Below are positions 27,501-37,744 of a stretch of DNA of 64,000 nt, piece after piece. How positions within the stretch are numbered: position 1 is the first letter of the stretch; each line of letters starts with the position of its first letter. The stretch comes from Symbiodinium microadriaticum (taxonomy: Eukaryota; Sar; Dinophyceae; Suessiales; Symbiodiniaceae): the NCBI GenBank assembly GCA_001939145.1, contig LSRX01000467.1, forward strand, positions 166,800-230,799. Direction: 5' to 3'. Made by a program: the position numbers and the translations under genes. The notes under the pieces are model-generated. The model saw only the letters and a list, made by a program, of their open reading frames with translations. It searched no databases and had not been told where the DNA came from.

Positions 27501-30387
27501 AGTTGTGGGCCTCCTTGGAGATTCAGCGTGTGTGGCGTGGGTGCCCCCTGCATGGTTCATCAGGCCTTTCTGAGCATCTCAACTTTGTTACCCGCCTTCC
27601 GAGCTCCGTGTGCAGACTCCGGCATACTCCGGCGGTCAGCAGGTACCTGGGCCGCGTGAAGTGGGAAGCTAAATACGAGGAGGTGCCAGAGAGGGGAGTT
27701 TGCAAATTCCGTTGGCTAGCCTTGCATGCGGCCCCTGCCACTTTAGTTTGTTTAATCCTTTCACGTTGCTCCAGGTTTGGCAGAAGGAAATGGCTGCCGT
27801 GCGAAGCTGAGCCGAGCTTCTTTGGGTGAGTGATTCTGCATCATCAGCTTTTACCGGATACATATGCAAATCGTTTGTATGTGATAGGTTGCGCAGCAGA
27901 ACTCAACGTTCCGAAACGCCTTGTCAAGTGTAATCAAGTATACATGAGAACAGTAGTGGGGCTGTCAGCCCACGGTGGCAGAGCGACAGGGTTGGCATGA
28001 ACTAGGCCACTTCACCGACATGATTTGCTCAGATGCTGTGCATGTCTTCGATCGTTGCAGTTCCGCCAAGGCCATGATCGAGAGAAACATCCGTGGTTGG
28101 CTAGCCCGTGCCAAGGTGCCTGCAGACAGGAGCTTGCAACGTGCGGTGTGTGTGGGAGTTGATGCAGATACTCACAGCAGCTTTCTTTTTAGGTGGGGCG
28201 CATTCGCCGCAGAATCGCACGTGCCGAGCAGGATGCCTAGCTTGCATCAGCCCTTCCCGATGACCGGCACCTGTGATTACCAGACTCCTGAACTTTTTGC
28301 CTTCATCCGCCGTGGCCCACAGCTTCAACAGCCAAGGTTCGAGCGCGCTCGCAAGCGATTCCGAGCAGCGCAGCGGATCCAGGCCTCATGGGACAGTTCT
28401 GCTGGGATTTGCTTCCTTTTGGCCTCTGAGCGTGGCCTGGGAGAGGGAGGGGTGAAGGCCTTAAGTCAAGCAAGGCATAGCCTTCTCGCCTGATCCAGGC
28501 CCTGGTGCGCGGAGTTCTCGTGCGGATACGATTTGTGCGGCGGTATGCCAGATGCAGGACTGCCGCTGCCCGCGAGCTTAGCTCCTGCAAAGCTTTGTCG
28601 GATTTCTGCCTGGGGTCGTGGCATACCCATGGCATTGGCTGGATCGCTCAGGTGCGCATCCAAAGAGTAGCCAGAGGCCATGCGCTAAGAAAGCGCTTGT
28701 GGCAGCAGGCGGCCTTGCACAGATTTCTCCCTCTTTTTACAAGTCTGGAAGTGCCCACTTTAATTGCAATGCGCAGGTGAAAGCACAGAAGGCCACCTAC
28801 ATTGAGGCTCGTTTGAGTTGCTCTTCGGGACTTCGACTGGGCTGGGTGTTTGGTGTTTGCAGGCTCATGCAAGAGGCTTCCTCGTCAAGCGACGCCGACT
28901 GCACCTGATGCTCAGCTTGACAAAGACTACAAGCATGACTTTTAACTTTAAACGCTTCGAAGAAGCAAATCGAGCAGTACATGTGCAATACTGTCGGTTC
29001 GTGTTGATGCAAAAATGTCCTTTTCAGTGCCAGTTGAACATGGAGAAATTCCCAAGGATCGCCAGGGTGATGCGCATCCAGCGCGTGTGGAGGTTCTCAC
29101 TTCGTTGCAACAGTGGAGCATGATACATCCACCAGGCAAACCAATCATTCGGATAGGTGTGACAGAAGCTACTAAACTAATTATGGCATCCGCAATGACC
29201 ATGGATTTGCTTGGATCTACTGTGACCTCGTAGGAGATGGCTTGAGAAGCCACCAGAAGATCGTGATGCTGCCATGGCTTGGATCCTAGCTTTACACGGT
29301 ATGAGCCCAAGCGTCCCATTGGACATTCTGCCAGCAGCGACGAACCCATGAGCACCAAAAGCATGGGCATCAGCCGCCACAACACCGGCAACAGCAGCCG
29401 CAGCAGCAACATCGACGGGCAGAGCAACAGCAAGAACAAGAACAGAAGCACCATCACCCACCACGACAGCAGCAGTGACTGCAAAGGCGAAGACGATCAT
29501 GCAAACACCGCAGCCCCAACAGCAGCAAGAACAAGAACCGCAGCAACATCAAACACAGCAACAACAACGAGGCAACGCCGCCAAACGCAGTACCATCAGC
29601 ATCAGCAACACCCACAATACAACGACGACAGCGTTGTCGACAGCTGCTACAGCAGCGGCAGTTGTGCAAGAGAAGCACTATGACCCCCTGCATCCGCTTC
29701 ATCATCTTCGACATCATCGCCATCACCAGCATCACCATCACCATGATCAATCCTTCTTAGCATAAAGCGATGGCATGACAAAACGATCGACAGCAATCGC
29801 GTCAACAACTGCGCTGCTGTCTCCAGGCCCTCATGAAGGAGCGCAAGGAGCAGGCCATCGTTGCATGAAGCATTGGGCGCAAGAGTAGCAGCCAACATTG
29901 CGCTTTAAACAGTAAACAGGAGCCGGAATTCACCGACTGAAAAGAGGGGCGCTGGCGCTTGTAATAACGACTAAACTTGTAAGTAGCGATACGGTCAGCA
30001 GAAACCTTGTCCATCTTGTTGTCAGGGAAACGCCCCGCTAAGGTTCCCAGCTCACCTCATCTTCGGTTATGTCATTGTATAGCGCAGCCATCTAAACCGT
30101 GTTGCCCGTGCCCGGCCTCGTCAGGCAGCCAAAATCCAGCAAGCCTTCCGGAAGCATGCTGAAAAGAAGGCCCGTGTTCATCATCTTAGCCTCGGAACGG
30201 GCTACACTGCCAAATCGCTGATCGGATCCTCGACTCGTGCTTCCGCAGCGCAGCCTGAAATCGATCTCCGTAATTCTTGCACACAATGCAGGAAGTTCAG
30301 CGGATTCACAAGGAGGATGCCGCGACAGCTGAGAAGCGAACTGCTAAGCGTGATTGTATCGAACCTGCAGTGAAGGTCGTAGTTTGA
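23430..30387 (+). CDS. Multi-IQ-motif (calmodulin-binding) protein, many micro-exons
   Basis: IQ motifs (I/V-Q-x3-R-G-x3-R) form helices that bind calmodulin or related light chains. Motif-bearing exons: about 23435-23470 (KVAAERIQ); about 23811-23855 (ARWRCYHVKRKK); 23981-24048; 24264-24306 (IVIQRHARGVITRQ); 24518-24565; 25827-25878 (NIQRIYRGIQ); 27009-27058; 27284-27356 (ITIQRYARGFLVRLR); 27482-27540 with 27643-27682 (EIQRVWRG/YLGRVKW); 28061-28115; 28193-28231; 28323-28382 with 28499 onward (AAQRIQ/ALVRGVLVRIRF); 28652-28708; 28777-28806 with 28863 onward (YIE/AHARGFLVKRRR); 29028 to about 29100; 29827-29853; 30125-30169 (AAKIQQAFRKHAEKK); 30292-30387 ending in TGA. Most of the listed splices from 27.0 kb on keep frame; a few boundaries (27.8, 28.6, 28.9 and 29.1 kb) and those upstream are unresolved. 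A GTTGAG-preceded exon at about 26871-26944 with a GTAAGT donor is probable. The 5' end is not identified. The family (ASPM-like, myosin neck or other) cannot be told without the N-terminal domains. Confidence 0.85.
24570..25800. other. Probable intron; no exon seen
   Basis: Lies between IQ exons at 24565 and 25827. I see no IQ-like frame between AG and G-N signals. Frames such as 25038-25346 have no motif. Confidence 0.4.
26117..26180 (+). repeat. Degenerate telomere-like heptamers
   Basis: GGTTTAGGGAG, GGATTTAGGGGTTTAGGGGCTGAGGG: imperfect TTTAGGG units within an intron of the IQ gene. Confidence 0.7.
29300..29760 (+). repeat. CAG/AAC/CAT-rich low-complexity stretch
   Basis: Imperfect trinucleotides, mainly AGCAGC, AACAAG, CAACAC and CATCATCACC. 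One frame is open from 29475 to 29765 with Gln-, Thr- and His-rich runs, but it ends in a stop. It is flanked by IQ-gene exons at 29.1 and 29.83 kb, so it is probably intronic. A Gln-rich linker exon cannot be excluded. Confidence 0.7.
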
Positions 30388-30967
30388 GTGTGTCAGTTGC
30401 AGCTTGAGTGCAGCTGCCTAGGCCAAGTGGGCAAGAGGAAGCGGTCCCTCCACCTGCAGAAGGACCCACTCTCGGTTAGTGGCCGTGGCACTGCAGTTGT
30501 GCGCGACGAGGACATGTCGATCCGACGCCGGCTGAGAAGCGAACTGCCAAGCGTGATTGTATCGAACCTGCAGTGAGCGTGAAGGTCGTAGTTTGAGTGT
30601 GGCAGTTGCAGCTTGAATGCAGCTACTTAGGCCAAGTGGGCAAGAGGAAGCAGTCCCTCCACCTGCAGAAGGACCCACACTCGGTTAGTGGCCGTGGCAC
30701 TGCAGTTGTGGCGCACAAGTAGACGAGGACATGTCGATCCGACGACGGCTGAGAAGCGAAGTGCTGAGCGTGATTGTATCGAACCTGCAGTGAGCGTGAA
30801 GGTCGTAGTTTGAGTGTGGCAGTTGCAGCTTGAATGCAGCTACTTAGGCCAAGTGGGCACGAGGAAGTGGTCCCTCCACCCGCAGAAGGACCCACATTAA
30901 CTTTAATTCGGTTGATTTTTCCAGGCTTCTGCAGTTCTGCCGCGCAAGTAGACGAGGACATGTCGAG
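30326..30967 (+). repeat. About 200-217-bp tandem repeat over the IQ-gene stop codon
   Basis: Three copies are anchored by GAGAAGCGAA at 30331, 30534 and 30751 (periods 203 and 217). Each contains GCGTGATTGTATCGAACCTG, GAAGGTCGTAGTTTGAGTGT, GCAGCTTGA, TAGGCCAAGTGGGCA, CAGAAGGACCCAC and, in the last two junctions, GACGAGGACATGTCGA. The first copy includes the last codons and TGA of the IQ gene. Copies 2 and 3 have six extra bases (AGCGTG) after CCTGCAGTG, an in-frame change. The third copy diverges after CCCACATT. Confidence 0.9.
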
Positions 30968-32250
30968 CCTGGCGGCCGCGGCAACACGGCCTGAACCTCA
31001 GACAGATGTAGAAGATTGTCAAGAACCTAAAGTTCACCAAAACATAAGCTTGCGACATCCCTATCACTGGATGCGGGTTTGGGACATCCCAACCTTACGG
31101 TTGTTGTTTATGTGCTTCTTGGGGCGCTGGAAGGGTCTGTCTTGGAGCATGGTGAGAATATAAGGGCTTCAGGCTGATGGGAAGTGCCCCACCGTGACGC
31201 AAGACACCCAACGCGTCCATGACCCTGAACATGTGGACTTGATGTCTTGCCTGCAAGCAATTCCATAGCTTGCCACGAGCCACTCTGCATGCGTGCAACC
31301 CGATCTCCATGCAATGACTGCTCCTTACAAGTCTGCTTGAAGCTGCAAGGATCCAGGTGCACTCTGACAGTTTCACCGGTGAGAGCAGGTAGGGAAAGCA
31401 CGACAGACCCTGCTAAACCATAAACCCGTAGACTAGTCGCCAAATTATTCAGGTGCTACCATGCCACCGGTCGGCGATGCGACCACAAGTGTGATTCTTA
31501 TCATATCTATATGACATTGGACAGAAGCAGACAGGGCCAGGCTGTGCAAACTCACGGTTGATGATAGGATCCCCTTGTAGTCCCTATAAACTAATAAGAG
31601 CTACGCTTTCACATACCCAAAACTCTATTCGAATGATAAGGCGCCGGTATCGTATCATATGTAGAACTCCTATAGAGAACAATTTTACTTATCAGCCCTA
31701 CCCTTAATGCAACGACCCGAATCTGTGGGCCCCGAAGATGCGGCTCCGCGGATGAAAGCAGCTGCCAAATCCAGGTGCAAAAAGCACTTTTCTCTTTAGA
31801 GGGGGATCCTTTCAGGATACTGTAGGGTTCTGCAAGGGTCGTAGGGCGCCAAGGTACTAAACTGATTTAGGCTTTGAGTACGGAGTTGAGTAGTAGTCGC
31901 GTCAGTTACAATCTTTTGACCCGTTAATCGAGCGGACGTGAGCCGCAAATATTGGCGGATTCGGTGGACGTCAAGTCGAGATTTCAAGCAGAGAAGAATC
32001 GTAATAACTTTAATAGTACCAATGTAATAATAACAATAATCGCCTGGGCGGAGACTTGAATGGAGGGGGGTCTGCTGAGTTTCTGGCAACTGGTGTAAGA
32101 AGAGAGATAACTTGAGATTTACATGTAATCTTAAGGAGGAGATTAAACTACGCTTTATTTGCAAATATTATGCTTTTCAGTTTCTGCACATCTTTGTCTT
32201 CTTATATGGGGTCTGACGAAAAATTTATTTACTCTTGAAAACACTTCGCG
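30968..32250. other. No recognisable gene
   Basis: No motif-bearing frame on either strand. Sequence becomes richer in A/T from about 31.45 kb. Probably the 3' flank of the plus-strand gene block. Confidence 0.5.
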
Positions 32251-32259
32251 CTTCTTCCG

Positions 32260-32520
32260 GTTTCGGATTTACGAAACCACTAAAATCCCGGCATGTCTTG
32301 ATCGTCTGCAAGCTTGCGGCTGTCTGCCTTTAAATGAAAGGCGAATCCTTCGCACGAAACCCAGAAATTCCTGGATGCGCTGCGTGGTACGAAACCTTCA
32401 CAAATCCCGGAGATTTCGGGGTCTCGTGCTCAACGAAACTCCGGAAATCCCGAAAAGTATGGTTTCGTACCGCACCAAATTCTCGGGAAATGTAGTGTTT
32501 CGTACCACGACATTTTCGGT
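32260..32520. repeat. Cluster of GTACGAAAC inverted motifs and AAATCCCG repeats
   Basis: ACGAAAC occurs at about 32268, 32353, 32386 (as GGTACGAAACC) and 32434. Its reverse complement GTTTCGTACC occurs at about 32462 (as GGTTTCGTACC) and 32500. AAATCCCG, or its complement CGGGAAAT, recurs at about 32281, 32403, 32444 and 32485. The arms at 32385-32395 and 32461-32471 are perfect 11-nt inverted repeats that could form a stem with about a 65-nt loop. It lies just outside the AT-rich island. Confidence 0.65.
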
Positions 32521-32689
32521 TAACTTTGTGCTGTATTCTAGCCTTCACTTCGTTATGCCGCTGCGACAAACATTGGATATCATCGATTGGATACTTGGTA
32601 CATACCACGCATGCCGTGTACAATGTACTCTAGCATGGTAAGGTACCCTGGGAACTTACAGTGATTTACAGTGTCTGTCGTACTGTCGC

Positions 32690-32945
32690 ATGACCCGATC
32701 AGACATCGCAGCGGAACGTGGAAACGCAAGCTGCGGGTGAGGGCATGTGTGTGTCGTGGGGAGCGTGGGGGAAGGTTTGAGAAGTCGTCGGGAGTGTCGC
32801 GGCGTGAGATAAGGATACATACATATTTGCATATATGATATTGATGATTGGTTGGAAATAAAATAGCGAGTGGCTGGGGAAGATAGAATGAGGGGAGGGT
32901 CGCGAAATGGCAAGGGGGAGCGAAATGGGGGGGCGTCTTTATTCT
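32690..32945. other. G-rich flank of the AT island
   Basis: Strong G excess on the plus strand: 27 G against 7 C in 32761-32820 and 29 G against 6 C in 32881-32940. Several GGGG runs are present (GTGGGGAGCGTGGGGGAAGG, GGGGGAG, GGGGGGGCG). No gene. Confidence 0.75.
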
Positions 32946-35440
32946 GAGGCGAGAATATTTAGATATGGGGATGGGTTGGATTACGGGGCATGATATTATT
33001 TAATTCATGAGAGAGAATGAAAAGAAGGTAGAATATGTGATTGAGAAGAAAATTATTGAATAAACAAGGGTCGAGGCAGCTAATATTATGAAAGAGAATG
33101 ATATTAAGATTGAATTGATATTATTAATAAAACCGAAAATAGAAATATTATTTGATCGTATTTGTTCTAGATTTTTTAAAATAGAATATATATATATATA
33201 TATTTCTGAAATATATTAATTTTTTTTGCGATATTTTAATACAAATAATTATTAAGATATATTAATTTTTCATAGATGATTTCGATTATGAGATAAAGAT
33301 TATTTTAAGATATTATATATGGCAAAATCGAAAGAAAAAAGAAAGAAAAGAATTGGAAGGATTCTCGAAGATTAAAGAAATTATTATTATTTATGATTCT
33401 GTCGTTCGTTTTTATAGGTTATAGAAGATTATATATGATTTTATGGCTTTAATTAGAGAGATATAGAAATAATATTTCTTAATATATATATTTAAATATA
33501 TTCTTATATTTATTTATATAATATTTCTTCTTTGAAGAAAGGTAAAATATTAATATCTCGATTAATTCTTAATACAATATATATATATATCTTATATTGA
33601 GGATGCTTCTTTTAATTAGATAGAAATAAATATATTCGGAATTTTTATTTTAATTAAGATATTTCTATAGTATTAATTATTCGATCTTATTATAAGATAA
33701 ATGATATATTAGTTTCTAGGCCATATATAGAAATATTATTTCTGAATATAAATCTATATTAAAATATCTATTTATATATTTAAATAGTAGCTTCATAAAT
33801 TAAAAAACTCATTAAATAGCCGAGATAAATTAGGATTTATTAAGATTTTGAAATAAAAATATATTGTCCGAAATCTAGATATATCTATTTACTAAATGAA
33901 TATTTCTTCTTTAATTCGATTTAAAAATAAAGAGCTTTTCAATTAAGATTCTTTGAGAAATCGAAATTCTCTTAAACTATATATTTTTTCTATTGAAAAG
34001 AATTAAATTTATATAGATAATTTATAAGAATTAGAATTAAATAAATCGTTGCCGAAGATGACAAATATTAGCAACAATATATAGTAAAATAAAGACTATT
34101 TTAGAAATAAATAATAATATATTAATAGTAGTGGGGCTTAGGGTTTGGGATTTAAGGTTTGAGGTTGAGGGCTTTGGAATTAGGAAACACGGATATTTCT
34201 CAATATTATCCACTCCTGGCTAATATAGTTACATATTATAAGCAACCTAATAAATTCCGAATTAGGATATAAGGTTTAGAGTATAGGACTTAGAATCCAA
34301 TACCTCTTAATTAAAGAATATTCCTTAAATCTCTATAATTTAAGGTCCATACTCCTTCATTCCCCTATAGCACTCTTATAGATCCCTTTTAAGGAACCCG
34401 ATAGTTGAAGGCATATACTTTATTTTAAAGATATTGTCTCGACCCCGGCCTAACCCTCGCCTTTATTTCCAAACCCTCACCCTAAGGCCCTAGAGACCCG
34501 TTAAAGGGTTTGGGGTCTAGGAGTTTCGGATTTAAGATTTAGTGTTTAAGCCGATATGAAAGGTCGGGAACTTAGTAAGTGGGCAATAAATAGATTTATA
34601 ACTGGCCTAAAATGGGTCTTAAGTAGGATAATAATATATCTCAAAGTATAAATAATAAAAAATATCTTAATCTTTAGATAAAATCATCACGATATTTAAT
34701 TTCGGTACCATCTTATTCTAAAAAATTATCGAAAAAATAAGGAATTCTAATAGAATATATTTCAGAATTTTCTAACAAAATCGAAATACAATAGAATTTA
34801 AGAAATCATCTTTATTATTTCTTATAAATAATAAAAATAATATTTTCATAATTATTTCTAATTCAATTTTCAGAAATATTTTTTTATTCATAAAAAAAAA
34901 TCAAAGAAATCATATCTATTTATTATATAATATTATCAAATTAAAATTCATTATTATATTAATTATCTAAACAAAAATAGAATTAAATTCGATATAATTT
35001 CAGAAATTACAAATCATAAAATATTTTAAATTTATATATAAAATTAAAATCATAAGTCTAGAATTTTAGTTTAAATAATTAATTTTCATAGTAAAAAAAA
35101 TGAAAAAAATAAAAATAATAGTAATAATAATAATTGCCAAAATAAGTAATAATAATAAGAATAATAATCGTACCTAATAATTAAATATATAAAATTCAAT
35201 CCTTTATCGAAAATTAAATAAAGAAGATTAGATATAAATTATATAATACTTTCAAGATTATGAAATCAAATCATAGATATCAATTTCTTTTTCATACTAG
35301 TGAATAAAATAGAACGATACATCTTTTTCTCAAAAGTAGAATATAGATTATAATAGTGAGTATTAATTAAGTCAAGTCGATATTTTATCATAGAATCATA
35401 TTTCGTAGCATAAAGATATTTACGACAAATATCTTAATAT
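32946..35440. other. AT-rich island with GC-skew inversion
   Basis: About 2.5 kb of much lower GC (visibly around 20%) than the flanks, with sharp edges and no open frame of 60 codons. Hand counts over eight sampled 60-base lines of the left half (33001, 33061, 33121, 33301, 33361, 33421, 33661, 33781) give 79 G and 28 C. Ten lines of the right part (34681-35040 continuously, and 35101-35340) give 35 G and 56 C. The change falls near a short GC-richer core at 34130-34560 holding telomere-like heptamers. CpG is not absent, so RIP-like decay is not indicated. I see no organellar gene fragment. It lies between the 3' ends of plus-strand and minus-strand genes. Confidence 0.85.
34136..34550. repeat. 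Degenerate telomere-like heptamers in the island core
   Basis: Scattered GGGCTTAGGGTTTGGGATTTAA and GGTTTGAGGTTGAGGGCTTT (34136-34178), then CCTAACCC/AAACCCTCACCC (34450-34483) and GGGTTTGGGGTCTAGG (34507-34522). Both orientations occur: mostly G-rich on the left and C-rich, then G-rich, on the right. Confidence 0.6.
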
Positions 35441-37740
35441 TTGTGGATAGTCGTTGTCATCCCCAAAATCAATATTGATAATCCTAATTTCAATATTCGA
35501 AACAACATCTACATACTATACCTGGATTCGTTTCGTCTTACCATCCACAAGTTACGGGACAGTCCTTTCCGATGTTGCCTTCCCCAGCTTCACGGAATAT
35601 TTTCGGCGCTGCCCCATCAGCGTCGCAAGACTATCGGCGCTGTCTCTTTGCTGCTCCTGTGGAGGCAGAATGCGCTGATTGCCGCTTTCGCTTTGCCGTC
35701 AGCACGGCTTTTTGGATGACCTTGCTGGACAATCTTTCTTTCTAGACTTCTGAAATATGGCAGCGCCAGAGCTTGTGGCTTGAAAAAGAAGACGAATCAA
35801 AGCAAATGAAGACCACTTCAGAAACAGCCTTATTAAGGACAAATAGATTGTTCGAGATCCCGAAGATCGCCCGAAATGGATGCGCGTAAATCTGACTTCA
35901 CAAACGTTTGACATGCACCTGCATGATGGTGCGTCAAAGGACGAAGGACAAGACATGATGAGCGACTAACAATGAAGATGTGTTTCGAAGGCTCCGTGCA
36001 GTGATCACAGGTATCCAAAGGAAGGCTGCCGAGCAGAAACGTCAAAGTCCCACAGTACTTAAGCTTCATGATAAAGGGCTTAATAATTTGCTCTTTGAGG
36101 TGTCATTCCTTTGGTCTCGCTCGTCATGCGAGGGGACGCATAGAAGGAAGAAGGCCGGGCACCAGCACCGCGAACAGCTGCACTTCAAACGGATTCAAAA
36201 CTGACAACCAATATTCGATGCGCACATCGTTATTAATCAAAAAACAATTTCCGGGGTTAGGGCTTGCGGCTCCGCAAACGCAGAGATGCAAGACACCAAA
36301 AAGAGCCTAAGCAACAGACTTCGTAGCATTTGATCGTTCGGGCCGGTAATAGATGACATCGTCTATGGGTCATCTGGCAAGGTTGACTACAATTAGATCC
36401 ACGTATCCCACAAAGAATATCTGTAAAGACCTCATAGGCCTTGGCGGACAGTGACGGTAGACTGTTTGGGCGCCGAAACATGCAGAGCTTGAGAACCGTC
36501 CCTGCCTAGCACCTTGAAAACCCCAGCCCGCAGCCAGCACAACCACCAGAAGTATTGAATAAGTATTGTAGCAAGTCAGAGGCTCAGCAAGGCAGGTTCC
36601 ACATCGATCCTGCAATCCTCCTCGGATACTATTCCCCGAAGTACAGGTCGGAGAACCACAAAACAAACCTGCTTGGAGAGACAGCTGCCAAAGTCTTTCT
36701 GTCTGATTGCGAATTTTTTTTGACGAACTCTCAAAGTTGCAGTCAACACACGCACACAAACACACCGGTAAGTATGCTTCTGTTGGCCTCGAATCACCCA
36801 GCAGGTTCATCAACAATTTTCCTACGAAGCATCACAGACTGGGCCAGGCAGCGGGTCATGCTGAGCCAAGTTTAATTTTGCATCCTCTTGGTGTTGGTCG
36901 AGTCTGTCGACACCAACAACGTTGTTGCAGAGCATCAATCAGACAAATCAGATTCCGCTTTCACACACGATCGGAATGCAAAATCGCTGTACCCACCGGT
37001 GGCATGAATGTGGATGCAGTTCATCCAACAGTGTCGTGGCAGCAAAGTTTCTACAAGACAAACCCACAACCGTCATTTCCAGTGGTTCTGTCTTATGTTG
37101 TTTCAAAACCCCTCCTCGATATTAAGTTCTTCTTCCCCAACCTGGAAGGTATCACACCAACAACCTGCTCAAAACGGAACTTTGCTAGAGGCCCCAAAGC
37201 CAACGTTCCTCTTCAAAGTCTCTTTGCAAGCGTCCCTATCTCGAACACCGGGTCCTTTGTATGTGAGGTGGTTGTTGGGAGCCCTCTTTGCGTGCCGCAG
37301 CTTATGCTGCTCGCTTCTGCGCCACAGCCGATGATGCACAAAGGATCCCAACCTCCCTGCAACCCTGGCTGTGACCCTGAACTGTGTGAACAGTGCAGTC
37401 GTCGAGATTCGGAAAGCCTAAACCTCGAACCTCAGCAACTCTAAACCCAAGGCCCTCCCAATGCTTTGAACCTGAGCATTGCATTTCAGCTCACCGACTG
37501 ATTTGACACATCTACAACATCCAGTAAAAAGTCACACAAACCACCACCTTTGTGGGAGTGAAAGTGTAAACTAGGTTGCATGCTGATATCTTCAAGCCGA
37601 AACCGCACACCTCTACTTCACACCTTGTTCTGAAGTTCTAGAGCCTGAAGAGGTGCTCGAGGCTTCAGCTGCCTAAGCCTGAATCTCTATAAAATCACAG
37701 ACACATCACTCCAGCGTACGTCCGAATTCAGTCAGTATGC
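35441..37740. other. Unassigned; weak exon candidates
   Basis: Normal composition returns here. Plus-strand candidates are a frame reading TGIQRKAAEQKRQ after TCACAG at about 36010, and one reading FGLARHARGRIEGRR at about 36113-36155; both are faintly IQ-like. A 245-codon plus-strand frame at 36707-37444 has no recognisable motif and may be chance. Sequence like CTCTAAACCCAAGG near 37440 is telomere-like debris. No call is made. Confidence 0.3.
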
Positions 37741-37744
37741 CGAT

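Noticed and set aside
29475..29765. Gln/His-rich protein
   Set aside because: Imperfect triplet repeat between two spliced IQ-gene exons; more likely intron.
32946..35440. Organellar DNA insertion or RIP-type mutated repeat
   Set aside because: I could identify no organellar gene fragment, and CpG is still present. Not excluded, because no search could be run.
36707..37444. 245-codon plus-strand frame
   Set aside because: Longest plus-strand frame of the right half, but no recognisable domain, composition unlike the supported exons, and wrong strand for the block. Transcript data would be needed.
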